A stretch of 41,839 nucleotides of DNA. Origin: an uncultured Eubacteriales bacterium. GTDB lineage: Bacteria > Bacillota > Clostridia > TANB77 > CAG-508. How positions within the stretch are numbered: the first letter of the stretch is position 1; the number at the start of each line of letters is the position of its first letter. This document shows, one piece after another, positions 7,650 through 16,706 of the stretch. The position numbers were made by a program, and so were the translations under genes. The stretch is taken from the NCBI GenBank assembly GCA_902492015.1, contig CABUJR010000013.1, positions 1 through 41,839 of the forward strand, written 5' to 3'. Below the pieces are notes generated by a model. The model ran no database searches, was not told the origin of the DNA, and saw only the letters and a list, made by a program, of their open reading frames with translations.

Positions 7650-9911
7650 ATGTCTGCTGCTAAAAAGAAAAAAAATAAAGGTAAAAACAAAATTAATAAT
7701 TCAAAAGATAAAGATTTAGAGGTTATTAAACAACCAGAAAATAAAGTAGAAGAAAATAAAACAGATGTTGAAGAAGTTTCTCCAAAAGACGAGAATAAAG
7801 AAAATAATAGCTCAAAAACAAATCAAAATAATGAAAGCAATAAAACTAATAAAAATATTAATAAAAAAACGGATACTGCTGATAAAACTAAGGAAGAGAA
7901 AGAGCAAAAAGAAAAAAAGAACAGTAACGAAAATAAAAAAGATAAAGAAAAATCAGATAGTAAAGAAACCAAAGTAAAAGAAGAGAAATTAGAAATTAAA
8001 GAAAATAATACAGAAAGTGATAGAGGAGAAAAAGAAAAATCTGAAGTTTCAGATAAAAAAGGTAAGAAGAAAAAAACATCTAAAAATAAAAAGACATCAA
8101 AAAGCGCAATAGAAAAAGATAGTGAAGAAAATAAAACTTCTAAGAAAGAAAGTAAAGAGAACTCTGAAGATGTAGAAAATAAGCAATTTGAAAAAGAGCA
8201 GAAAATAGTAAAAGAAAAAAATACAGAAAAAGAAGAGAAAAAACTTTCAAAAACAGAAAGCAAAGAATTAGTAGTAAAAAACGATGATAAAGAAACACCA
8301 GACTATGTAAAGGAAATGCTTAAAAAGAAAAAGAGAAAAATGTACATAGCTATATTTATTATTGTTCTTATAGTATTAATTATTTTATTTTCAACAATTT
8401 TTGCTTTATTAAATGTAAACAATACTAAACTTATTAAAGGTATAAAAGTAAAAAATATAGATATATCTAGTTTAAGTCTAGAAGAGGCTGAAGAAAGAAT
8501 ACAAAATTCAATTAATAATATTCTTGCACCAGAGATAAATTTAAAGTATGGTGATGAATATAATATTACGATAAAACCAGAGCAAATTGAATTTTCATAC
8601 AAAATACAAGACTCTCTTAAAGATGCTTATGATGTTGGAAGAGATGGAAATATTATAAAAAATAATTATACTTTATTATTCACAACCTTTTTAGGAAAAA
8701 ATGTAGATTTAGAATATACATATAATGAAGAATTATTAGATAATTTTGTAGATGATTTAAGTTCTAAAATACCTGGAATTGTTGTTGAACCAAGTTATTA
8801 TATAGAGGATACTGAATTAATAATTAACAAAGGAACTGATGGTATACAAGTAAAAAAAGAAGAATTGAAACAAGATATTCTAAAAGCAATAAATTCTCGT
8901 ACTGTAGAAGAAACATCAAATCCAGAATATAAACAAACAATAGAAATACCAACTGAAAATGCTAAAGCAAGTGAAATTAATATAGAAAAAATTTATAATG
9001 AAGTTTATAGAGAGCCTCAAGATGCTTATTATGAAACAGAGCCATATAAAATTTATGCTGATGTAGATGGTATAGATTTTAATATATCTTTAGAAGAAGC
9101 CAAAAATATAATTAATTCTGAAGATAAGGAAGAATATTCAATCCCGTTAAAAATAACTAAAGCAAATAAAACTATAAATGATTTAGGAACTGAAGCTTTT
9201 CCATATTTAGTATCATCTTTTAGCACAAAATATGATGCTAGCAACACAAATAGAAGTACAAATCTAGAAATTGCTGCAAATAAAATAAATGGTACTGTTT
9301 TAATGCCAGGGGATGTATTTTCTTTTAACAAAGTCGTTGGGAAAAGAACAGTTGAAGAAGGATATAAAGATGCCAAAATTTATGCAGATGGTGGAGTTGT
9401 TGATGGTTTAGCAGGAGGAATTTGCCAAATTTCTTCAACCTTATATAATGCGGTATTACTTGGAAATTTAGAAATAGTTGAAAGAAGAAATCATTCTTTT
9501 CCAACTTCTTATGTAAGAACTGGTAGAGACGCTACAGTTGTATATGGTACAATAGATTTTCAATTTAGGAATTCAAGATCTTATCCAATAAAAATAGAAG
9601 CAACAGTAAAAAATGGAATAGCAGAATTTAAAATACATGGAATACAAGAAGAAAAAGAATATGAAATAAAAATTTTACCAGTAACAACTCAATCTATACC
9701 TTATACTACTTCTTATGTGCAAGATGCAACATTATTACCAGGGCAACAAGTGGTAGCTCAAGCAGGTCAACCAGGGTATAAAGTAACAACATATATTGAG
9801 AAAAGACTTAATGGAGAGGTTGTATCAAAAGAAATTTTATCAAATGATACTTATAGTCCAATGAAATCTAATATAAGAGTTGGTGTTGGAACACCAGTAC
9901 CAGCACAATAA
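7650..9911 (+). CDS. VanW-family cell-wall protein with long charged cytoplasmic tail
   Basis: The protein has 753 residues. Residues 1-~228 are low-complexity Lys/Glu/Asn/Ser with no hydrophobic stretch; one membrane helix follows at ~230-256 (after KKKKRK), so the tail is inside and the rest outside. The outer part has a PG-binding-type region (~265-500) and a VanW domain (~530-670) with the hallmark PGDVFSFNKVVG and GGGICQISSTLYNA-type sequence (here GLAGGICQISSTLYNAVL). The C-terminus (~675-753) looks like a G5-type domain. Such proteins act at the cell envelope; the exact reaction is unknown. The normal VanW family lacks so long an inner tail. AAGGGGAAAGG precedes the ATG. Confidence 0.87.
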   Translation: MSAAKKKKNKGKNKINNSKDKDLEVIKQPENKVEENKTDVEEVSPKDENKENNSSKTNQNNESNKTNKNINKKTDTADKTKEEKEQKEKKNSNENKKDKEKSDSKETKVKEEKLEIKENNTESDRGEKEKSEVSDKKGKKKKTSKNKKTSKSAIEKDSEENKTSKKESKENSEDVENKQFEKEQKIVKEKNTEKEEKKLSKTESKELVVKNDDKETPDYVKEMLKKKKRKMYIAIFIIVLIVLIILFSTIFALLNVNNTKLIKGIKVKNIDISSLSLEEAEERIQNSINNILAPEINLKYGDEYNITIKPEQIEFSYKIQDSLKDAYDVGRDGNIIKNNYTLLFTTFLGKNVDLEYTYNEELLDNFVDDLSSKIPGIVVEPSYYIEDTELIINKGTDGIQVKKEELKQDILKAINSRTVEETSNPEYKQTIEIPTENAKASEINIEKIYNEVYREPQDAYYETEPYKIYADVDGIDFNISLEEAKNIINSEDKEEYSIPLKITKANKTINDLGTEAFPYLVSSFSTKYDASNTNRSTNLEIAANKINGTVLMPGDVFSFNKVVGKRTVEEGYKDAKIYADGGVVDGLAGGICQISSTLYNAVLLGNLEIVERRNHSFPTSYVRTGRDATVVYGTIDFQFRNSRSYPIKIEATVKNGIAEFKIHGIQEEKEYEIKILPVTTQSIPYTTSYVQDATLLPGQQVVAQAGQPGYKVTTYIEKRLNGEVVSKEILSNDTYSPMKSNIRVGVGTPVPAQ

Positions 9912-9940
9912 AATTTAAAATTATATGTGAGTGATTAAAT

Positions 9941-9978
9941 AAAAAAGAATTCAAGCATCAAACTTGAATTCTTTTTTT
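9941..9978. terminator. Bidirectional hairpin terminator
   Basis: AAAAAAGAATTCAAG and CTTGAATTCTTTTTTT pair around a 7-base loop. It ends the VanW transcript. Confidence 0.88.
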
Positions 9979-9985
9979 ATAAGAA

Positions 9986-10019
9986 AAGTATAGAAATTAA
10001 TCATATAATTTCTATACTT
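9986..10019 (-). terminator. Hairpin, probable terminator of the minus-strand gene
   Basis: AAGTATAGAAATTA and TAATTTCTATACTT form 14-base arms around six bases. Read on the minus strand the stem is followed by TTC and a few further T residues, so it probably ends the DUF975 transcript. Confidence 0.6.
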
Positions 10020-10074
10020 ATATAGTAGCAAAGTTTTTTAAAATTCCTATTATATAAAGGCTTTGCCAGAGATT

Positions 10075-10893
10075 TTAAGCTTCTTGTACTGGTTCAGCTT
10101 CTTTTTTATCTTCTTTATTTTCATCTTTTAAATCTTCATAGAAACAAACTAAACTAGCATTAATATATGGAGTTAAAAGAATTGTTCCTAAAGAAGATAC
10201 TATAAATCCTGCAGTCTCACCTAATAAAATAATAATTATAAATGAAATTAATAATATTAATAATATCCATCCTATAAAAGAAAGAGATAATAAAATTATT
10301 TTCCATTTATTTCCTTTCATTAATTTTTTACTTTCATCATTTATTTCTTTACCTGTAGCAGTTGGTTTATCATGAAGAATATATAATGTTAATGAATATG
10401 ATAAAGATTTATAAACGTAGAATATTACTGTGACTATGACAAGAGCAATAGAAATAAAGAAAAGGTTATATATACTAGATGGTATATCAGTATTAGTTAT
10501 ACCTATAAAGGCTGCTTGTAATATTGAATAAATCATAAATATGTATGAAGCTACTAAAAGAATTATAGGTAATATTAAATTTACTACAGTTCTTAAACAA
10601 GTTCTCCAAGCTCCTTTAAAATTATTAAAACCTATTTTTAGAAAATCTAATATAGCAACATCTTCATTTCTTACGATTTTTATAAAACTTGAAATTATTC
10701 CAAATGAAAGTGGAATAGAAATGATAGCTAATGCTATTTCGAAAACTAATATTATCCAGGTATTACTTATAAAGCCTATTATATAACTTAATGCAAATAC
10801 GAAAGCATAATAAATTAAAGAAATTAAAAAAGCTTTTGTATAACTACCAGACAATTTGACTTTTGCGTCTTTTTTTAGTTCACTAATTGTCAT
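10075..10893 (-). CDS. DUF975 family membrane protein
   Basis: An upstream in-frame ATG at 10947 exists, but AAGGGGG lies 7 bases before the ATG at 10893, which gives the usual N-terminus MTISELKKDAK. The 272-residue protein has the DUF975 opening (LKKDAKVKLSGSYTKA), then about six hydrophobic helices, a conserved-type segment with LYILHDKP and IINDESKKLMKGNKWK-like charged loop (~165-195), and an acidic/Lys tail ending EPVQEA. The family is an integral membrane protein of unknown function common in clostridia. It lies 46 bases after the HD-GYP gene on the same strand. Confidence 0.82.
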   Translation of the reverse strand: MTISELKKDAKVKLSGSYTKAFLISLIYYAFVFALSYIIGFISNTWIILVFEIALAIISIPLSFGIISSFIKIVRNEDVAILDFLKIGFNNFKGAWRTCLRTVVNLILPIILLVASYIFMIYSILQAAFIGITNTDIPSSIYNLFFISIALVIVTVIFYVYKSLSYSLTLYILHDKPTATGKEINDESKKLMKGNKWKIILLSLSFIGWILLILLISFIIIILLGETAGFIVSSLGTILLTPYINASLVCFYEDLKDENKEDKKEAEPVQEA

Positions 10894-10939
10894 ATTTTTT
10901 CCCCCTTTTATTAAAATATATATTAATTTTTGAGTAGTA

Positions 10940-11989
10940 TTACTCAAAAAAGTAATGACTTTTGTGTATTTCTGAAATTAATCTATGTTCATTATTTAAA
11001 ATATCCAAAAAAGTTGTTGCAACTATTGGGTCAAATTGTGTTCCAATTTTAGACTTTATTTCCTCTTTAACAAAATCTAAACTTAATTCATTTCTATAAG
11101 AACGCTTTGATGTCATTGCATCAAAAGCATCTGCTACTGAAACAATTCTAGCTAGCAAGGGAATATCTTTGTCTGATAATCCATAAGGATAGCCTTTTCC
11201 ATCATATCTTTCATGGTGATATAAAACAATAGGAATTATATCTTTAAATATTTCAGCATTTGAAAGAATATTTTTTCCTATAATTGGATGCTTTTTAATT
11301 TCATTATATTCTTCGTCAGTTAATTTTCCATTTTTTAATAATATTGTATCCGAAATTCCTATTTTTCCAATATCATGAAATAATCCACCAATTTTTAGAG
11401 TTTTTAAATCAAATGGAGATAGACCAAGATTTAATCCAATTAATACAGAATATTGAGATACTCTATCTGAGTGACCTCTAGTATAGTTATCTTTTGCTTC
11501 AACTGTATATCTAAGAGTTTCAATACTTTCTAGATATGCTTTTTCAAGTTGTTCTTTAGATTTTAAAAGTTCATTGTTTATATTTTTTATTGTTTTCATC
11601 TGATCTATAGATTTAATTGAAGATTCGATGAATAAAGGTAATTGATTTAGTTTATCGTTTTTTTCACAATATCCTTGAATTGCTATAGTTTTTAACTTTT
11701 TTAAAGTAGTTTGAGATATTCTTGAGCTTATAAGAATAATTATATATAATTCTTCATCTAATTCTCTAATTTTTTTTAAAGTTTCTAATTTTTTTTCTGA
11801 ATTAATAGAATAATCTAAAATTAATATATCAAACTTTTCTTTCTTTAATAATTTATATGCATCTTCTAAATCTTCAAATTTTTTTAAAGAATATTGAGAA
11901 CCTAGAATTGTTTTTGTTAATGCATGAGATATATTATTATCATTTTCTACATCGATTATTTTATAATTATTAACATTTGTAGAAACCAT
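10940..11989 (-). CDS. Response regulator with HD-GYP domain (c-di-GMP phosphodiesterase type)
   Basis: Residues ~8-125 form a receiver domain with phospho-acceptor D59 (ILDYS). A coiled coil (~128-155) leads to an HD-GYP domain (~160-345) with HD at 205-206 (HDIGKIG), HHE at 258-260 and the GYP signature YDGKGYP (262-268). This family hydrolyses cyclic di-GMP under control of a histidine kinase. No kinase gene lies beside it, so its partner is elsewhere. AAAGGAG lies 6 bases before the ATG. It probably shares a transcript with the DUF975 gene. Confidence 0.9.
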   Translation of the reverse strand: MVSTNVNNYKIIDVENDNNISHALTKTILGSQYSLKKFEDLEDAYKLLKKEKFDILILDYSINSEKKLETLKKIRELDEELYIIILISSRISQTTLKKLKTIAIQGYCEKNDKLNQLPLFIESSIKSIDQMKTIKNINNELLKSKEQLEKAYLESIETLRYTVEAKDNYTRGHSDRVSQYSVLIGLNLGLSPFDLKTLKIGGLFHDIGKIGISDTILLKNGKLTDEEYNEIKKHPIIGKNILSNAEIFKDIIPIVLYHHERYDGKGYPYGLSDKDIPLLARIVSVADAFDAMTSKRSYRNELSLDFVKEEIKSKIGTQFDPIVATTFLDILNNEHRLISEIHKSHYFFE

Positions 11990-12172
11990 ATCAAACTCCT
12001 TTAAAAATACTACTTATATATTATCATTATTTAGGAAATAAGTAAACAATTTATTAATATATAGTATTTGAAAAAATAGAGCAATTATTAGTAAAAAAAA
12101 TTTTTACTGAGCTTATTACTGTATAAAATATGAAATAAATGGAAAAATATTTTTGAAAGGAATGAGAGAAAT

Positions 12173-13294
12173 ATGTACTATGAAAGCAGAAATGATAAGC
12201 TTAAAGAACAAATAATGTTGTTTATATTTTTTGTAAGTGTAATTAGTCTTTTAATTATTTTAATTATAAAGTTAGATGGAAATAAAGCAAATCAAGCAGA
12301 AATAAATAATTATGAAACAAGTAAGTTATCCACAGAAAATGAACAAAATGTTGAAAACAATATTCAAAAATATATAAATGAAGTTGTAAAAACTGTTGTA
12401 GGAATATCAAAATTGAAACAAAATGGGACGTCAATTTTTTTAGATAATTCTGAGCAAAAATTAGGGCTTGGAAGTGGAATAATTCTTTCAGATAATGGTT
12501 ATATTTTAACAAACCAACATGTTGCAGGAAATAAATATAGTAATTGTTATGTTACATTAGAAAATGGACAAATATATGATGGTACAGTTGTATGGGCTGA
12601 TAATAATTTAGATTTAGCAATAGTAAAAATTGCTGCCACAAATTTGCAGTATATTGAACTTGCAGATTCAGATAAAATAAACCTAGCTGATGAAGTTTAT
12701 GCTATTGGAAATCCTATTGGAATAGAATTCCAAAGAACAGTTACAAAAGGAATTATAAGTGGAATAGATAGAACAATAAAATTACAAGAAGGTGAAAGTT
12801 CAAGTTATATGGAAGATTTAATTCAAACAGATGCAACTATAAATGAAGGAAATAGTGGGGGACCTTTAGTAAATACAAAAGGAGAATTAATAGGAGTAAA
12901 TACTGTTAAAATAACTGAAGCAGAGGGAATAGGGTTTGCAGTTCCAATAAATATAGTAAAACCGATTTTAGAAAAATTGATGAATACTGGAAAATTTGAA
13001 GAGGCATATTTAGGAATTTATGGTTATGATAAAGAAGTTATTCCATATTTAGAAAGTAACTTAGAAATACAAAGTGGTGTGTATGTGGCAAGTGTTTCTG
13101 CAGATGGACCACTATTTAATAAAGAGATTAGAGTAGGAGATATAATAACTAAAATTGATGATATAGAAATAAATAAAATGAATGACCTTAGAAAATATAT
13201 CTATTCTAAAAGTCCGAAAGACATAGTAAAACTAACTATAAAAAGAAATAATATTGAAAAAGTTTTAGAAATTCAGTTAGGACAAAGGATGTAA
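12173..13294 (+). CDS. HtrA/DegP-like membrane-anchored serine protease with PDZ domain
   Basis: The 373-residue protein has a single N-terminal membrane helix (~14-33), so the protease faces outward. The trypsin-like domain (~65-265) carries the triad H116 (LTNQHVAG), D147 (NNLDLAIVKI) and S228 (EGNSGGPL). One PDZ domain follows (~280-370; GVYVASVSADGP, VGDIITKIDD). HtrA proteases degrade misfolded envelope proteins. AAAGGA and a G-rich stretch precede the ATG. It converges with the AAA+ gene. Confidence 0.92.
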   Translation: MYYESRNDKLKEQIMLFIFFVSVISLLIILIIKLDGNKANQAEINNYETSKLSTENEQNVENNIQKYINEVVKTVVGISKLKQNGTSIFLDNSEQKLGLGSGIILSDNGYILTNQHVAGNKYSNCYVTLENGQIYDGTVVWADNNLDLAIVKIAATNLQYIELADSDKINLADEVYAIGNPIGIEFQRTVTKGIISGIDRTIKLQEGESSSYMEDLIQTDATINEGNSGGPLVNTKGELIGVNTVKITEAEGIGFAVPINIVKPILEKLMNTGKFEEAYLGIYGYDKEVIPYLESNLEIQSGVYVASVSADGPLFNKEIRVGDIITKIDDIEINKMNDLRKYIYSKSPKDIVKLTIKRNNIEKVLEIQLGQRM

Positions 13295-13332
13295 ATCATA
13301 TATTTTGGTTATTCAAGTGCTATGAGACTAAC

Positions 13333-13410
13333 TCTATATAATAAAAGTAGCCCCTCATAATAGAATAATAAAAACGCATTAATTATTCTATTATGAGGAG
13401 CTTATATAGA
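13333..13410. repeat. Long palindrome between convergent genes
   Basis: The core is a perfect 17-base inverted repeat (13353-13369 with 13382-13398) around a 12-base loop. An outer arm TCTATATAA (13333-13341) pairs with TTATATAGA (13402-13410). No T-run follows directly, so it is not a classical terminator. It could end transcription from both sides or be a small palindromic repeat element. Confidence 0.65.
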
Positions 13411-13520
13411 ATTTTAATAATATATTAAATAAGAAAATTTATAATTTTAATATATAAATTTTTATTAACATATTTATAATGTCTTTTATAAATTTACTAA
13501 TATATTTTTCTAATTTTTAA

Positions 13521-15407
13521 TTAAAGCTTTGAAATGTTTTCATCTGTAATATCTTCTGCTGAAATAGTTTTTAATACTTCTAAAGATGTTTCTGAGCTTG
13601 TATTACTTGCATGTTTGATTATTGCTTTTTCATATAAATTTCTAACAAATCTAGCATTTCCAAATCCTTCAGTTTTTGAATATTCTTCAATAATAGTTTT
13701 AGCTTTTTTCATTGCAGATTCTTGTATTTTGAAACCAGATTTTTGGAACATAGAATTTAAAATTTGTAAAAGTTCATCTACTGTGTAATCTTTAAATTCC
13801 ATTGTATAACCAATTCTAGATACAATTCCAGAATTAGATTTTAAGAAAGCATCCATTTCTTTACTATATCCTGCAAAAATTACTACTAAATTATCACGAT
13901 GATTTTCCATTGCTTGAATAAGAGTTGCAATACATTCTTCATTAAAACTAGATGAGTTTCCAGGTTTTGCAGCTAAAGAATATGCTTCATCTATAAATAA
14001 AACTCCACCTAAAGCTTTTTCTATTACTCCCATAGTTTTTGGAGCTGTTTGTCCAACATATTGACCTATTAAATCTTTAGCAGATACTTCAATCAATTTA
14101 TTTTGATCTACATATTTTAGATTGTATAAAATGCCAGCAACCATACGTGCTACAGTAGTTTTACCAGTTCCAGGATTTCCTAAAAATACCATGTGCAGAT
14201 TAGTATCTTTTAATTTTATACTATCTCCAGCTTTTTTTCTAAATTCCATAAGATGAACTAAATCTTTTAGCATATCTTTTATATTTTCTAGTCCAACTAA
14301 TTCATTTAATTCTTTAAAAATTTCTTCGTTTGATTTTGATTTTTCAAATTCAGGTATTGCACTAGCATTAATAATTTCCTCATTATTGTTAAATAAGATT
14401 TTTTCTATTAATGCTGAAATATATTCAGAAGAAGATAAAGTAGATTTATTATAAGTTTCACGAACATAGTCTGATAATTTTATTTCAAATTCTCCGGTAA
14501 TAATGTAATTTTTTGAAAGTTTTGAAATAATTGTATCATATACTTCTTCATAAGTTTCATTTTTAGTAAATAGTTCAAAATCAAATATTTTGTCTTTTAA
14601 TGTTGAGTTATTAGAAAATAATTCATCAATTTTTTGTTTTGTTGTATCTGTTATTATTGTAGTAATACCATCAAGTTTGCTATGTTTAATAATATTTTCT
14701 TCTAATGTAGTAAGTAATTTATCTCTATCTGCTTTCTCTTTATTTAGCAAGCCTTGCACATCACTAAGTATTAGCATACTATTTTCTGTATTATATAAAT
14801 CCGATATATTTTCTATTTCTTCAACCATGTATAAAGATTTTTCTGCTGTTTTAGAATTTTTCATATAATTAAAGAAACTAAAAGCTTCAGTTATAAGTTT
14901 TGTAATAGAATGTAAAGTTTCTTCATTATTTGTGTAAATTCTCATATTAAATGGAATATAGTTAGTAACAGATTTTTCATAATATTTTTTTGCATATTCA
15001 ACCATTTTTTTAAGAACGATTTTTGAATCATCAGTTAAACGCAAAGAGTCAATTCTTGTATTAAATTCTGCAAGTTTTGAAGCTTTATCTAAAGTAACAA
15101 TTTCTGATTTATCAATAGAATCTTGGCTTGAGATTTTTGGTGATTTACTACCTATATCTACTTTTGTATTTTCAATAGTATTCTTTTTTGTGTTAGTAGA
15201 CTGATTATTATCATCTTTATTATTAATCTCGGAGCTTGAATCGGTAATATTTGAAGTAGCATTTTTAAAATTATCTATAGCATTTTGAGTAGTGTCTGAT
15301 ACTTCTTTTTTTGAGTTAATTGATGAGATTAAATAAAAAAAGTCATCATACATTTCACTTAAAAATTTATCTTGAGGTCTTTGTTCTGAATTATTCTCTG
15401 ATTTCAT
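13521..15407 (-). CDS. AAA+ ATPase, CbbX/SpoVK type
   Basis: The 628-residue protein has a polar N-terminal linker (~30-100), a degenerate AAA-like region (~110-320) lacking a Walker A motif, and a complete CbbX/SpoVK-type AAA+ domain (~360-620). Walker A GNPGTGKT is at 410-417, Walker B VLFIDEA at 469-475, and the FAGYSKEMDAFL and SRIGYTMEF segments are typical. Such ATPases remodel protein complexes as hexamers; in spore-formers SpoVK is a sporulation protein, but this start is not enough to name it spoVK. AAGGAG precedes the ATG. A palindromic terminator at 15443-15478 separates it from the small gene upstream. Confidence 0.87.
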   Translation of the reverse strand: MKSENNSEQRPQDKFLSEMYDDFFYLISSINSKKEVSDTTQNAIDNFKNATSNITDSSSEINNKDDNNQSTNTKKNTIENTKVDIGSKSPKISSQDSIDKSEIVTLDKASKLAEFNTRIDSLRLTDDSKIVLKKMVEYAKKYYEKSVTNYIPFNMRIYTNNEETLHSITKLITEAFSFFNYMKNSKTAEKSLYMVEEIENISDLYNTENSMLILSDVQGLLNKEKADRDKLLTTLEENIIKHSKLDGITTIITDTTKQKIDELFSNNSTLKDKIFDFELFTKNETYEEVYDTIISKLSKNYIITGEFEIKLSDYVRETYNKSTLSSSEYISALIEKILFNNNEEIINASAIPEFEKSKSNEEIFKELNELVGLENIKDMLKDLVHLMEFRKKAGDSIKLKDTNLHMVFLGNPGTGKTTVARMVAGILYNLKYVDQNKLIEVSAKDLIGQYVGQTAPKTMGVIEKALGGVLFIDEAYSLAAKPGNSSSFNEECIATLIQAMENHRDNLVVIFAGYSKEMDAFLKSNSGIVSRIGYTMEFKDYTVDELLQILNSMFQKSGFKIQESAMKKAKTIIEEYSKTEGFGNARFVRNLYEKAIIKHASNTSSETSLEVLKTISAEDITDENISKL

Positions 15408-15442
15408 TTTTTCTCCTTATATATCTTATATAATAAAATAAT

Positions 15443-15478
15443 AAACTCTAGACTTATTATATAATAAATCTAGAGTTT
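15443..15478. terminator. Near-perfect palindromic terminator
   Basis: AAACTCTAGA and TCTAGAGTTT form the outer stem, and TTATTAT/ATAATAA continue it to the centre. Terminal T residues follow on both strands. It most likely ends the small minus-strand gene at 15543. Confidence 0.7.
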
Positions 15479-15542
15479 TAACAATACTATAAATTTATAC
15501 TTTTATACTTGAAAATATCTACATTTTCCCTACTGTATAAGA

Positions 15543-15809
15543 TTATCTAATAAACTTTTTAGATTTCCATTTTTTTGTAGTTGTGCATTTTACTTTTTGT
15601 ATTAGTCTTTTTTTCTTGACAGCATCTTGGTTATCTAAGATTTGTATAATTAAATTACTAATTTGTTTATCAAATTCTTCGAAATTAGTTGGTATAGGAG
15701 AGTTTTCCTTGAAATAATTATGAAACATCTTAGAAATTTCTTTTTTCAATTCTTTTAAAAAATTGTTTTTTTCTAAAAAGTGGTTTTGATTAAAATATAG
15801 TTGTTTCAA
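15543..15809 (-). CDS. Small basic hypothetical protein
   Basis: A GTG start three codons further up lies inside the AGGAGGTGAT ribosome binding site, so TTG at 15809, 8 bases after AGGAGG, is the better start (88 residues). The protein is alpha-helical in appearance, Lys/Asn/Phe rich, and ends with a strongly basic tail (KKRLIQKVKCTTTKKWKSKK). No membrane segment or known motif is seen. The strong ribosome binding site and its own terminator support expression. The basic tail could bind nucleic acid, but that is a guess. Confidence 0.65.
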   Translation of the reverse strand: MKQLYFNQNHFLEKNNFLKELKKEISKMFHNYFKENSPIPTNFEEFDKQISNLIIQILDNQDAVKKKRLIQKVKCTTTKKWKSKKFIR

Positions 15810-15982
15810 AGAAATCACCTCCTTTTATAAAAATAAAGATTATTAATTATATTATAACACAGTTTACATAAATTATAAATATTCTTAATTAATATTAGAG
15901 CTAATAAAAAATTATGCTAAAAAATTTTTTAATAATTTTGAAAAATCAAAATAAATTAAAAAACATACTTATGTAAATTTTA

Positions 15983-16011
15983 TTGGAAAATTAATGAAAA
16001 TATGCTATAAT
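15983..16011 (+). promoter_or_regulatory. Sigma-A promoter with extended -10 (coaD)
   Basis: TTGGAA (15983-15988), 17-base spacer, TGC then TATAAT (16006-16011). coaD starts about 100 bases downstream. Confidence 0.7.
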
Positions 16012-16113
16012 ATAAAAGATTTATAAGTTTATACATAAAATATATATTTGAATGACATACTATAAGTGGAATAAATAAAAATTATAAAAATTTGAAAGAA
16101 GAAGGAAAGATAT

Positions 16114-16584
16114 ATGAATATTGGATTTTATGCAGGAAGTTTTTCACCATTTACAAATGGTCATTTAAGAGTAGTTGAGAGAGCAAGCAAGTTATTTGAT
16201 AAAGTTATTATTGGAATTGGTATTAATAAAATGAAAAAGCCAAAATATGATAATCATTTAATGAAAGAAGCTATTGAAAAAGTACTAGTAAGAGAAGGAT
16301 TATCAAATGTTTCTGTAATAACTTATGATAATTTATCAGTAGATGCTGCAAAATCTTGTAATGCTACACACCTTATAAGAGGAGTAAGAAATAGTATGGA
16401 TTATGAATATGAGGAAAAAATTGCAGCAATAAATGAAGATATTTCAGGTCTAGATACAATATATATAAGAGCAGGAAGCTTAGGTCTTATAAGTTCTAGT
16501 TTAGTTTTAGAGCTTATTGAACATGGTAAAGATGTTTCAAAATATTTACCAGAAGAAGTTTTAGAATTAATAAAAAAGCATTAA
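16114..16584 (+). CDS. coaD: Pantetheine-phosphate adenylyltransferase (CoaD-like)
   Basis: The 156-residue length is normal for CoaD, which joins ATP and 4'-phosphopantetheine to make dephospho-CoA. The nucleotidyltransferase motif TNGH is at 14-17; LIRGVRNSMDYEYE (about 88-101) and LISSSLV (about 129-135) match CoaD's RG(L/V)R..DYEYE and ISSS motifs. One departure is GSFSP at 8-12 where CoaD normally has GSFDP. That Asp is not the catalytic His, so activity is still likely, but a related nucleotidyltransferase role cannot be excluded. AAGGAAAG precedes the ATG. Confidence 0.82.
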   Translation: MNIGFYAGSFSPFTNGHLRVVERASKLFDKVIIGIGINKMKKPKYDNHLMKEAIEKVLVREGLSNVSVITYDNLSVDAAKSCNATHLIRGVRNSMDYEYEEKIAAINEDISGLDTIYIRAGSLGLISSSLVLELIEHGKDVSKYLPEEVLELIKKH

Positions 16585-16706
16585 TTTAAAGTTTATTTAA
16601 TAGATATGATAAGATAATGGCTACTTTTGTGCAAAATATGAGTAGAACATTTATAATTAATAATTTTAGTAACGTAGGAAATTAAAAGTTTTAGTTAGGA
16701 GATTAT

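Noticed and set aside
7823..8263. Minus-strand Ser/Phe-rich reading frame
   Set aside because: It is the antisense shadow of the Lys/Glu-rich tail of the VanW gene; it has no ribosome binding site or promoter.
12326..12334. Perfect DnaA-box-like TTATCCACA
   Set aside because: It is a single site inside the htrA coding sequence, with no cluster of boxes and no dnaA or dnaN nearby, so it is not evidence for an origin.
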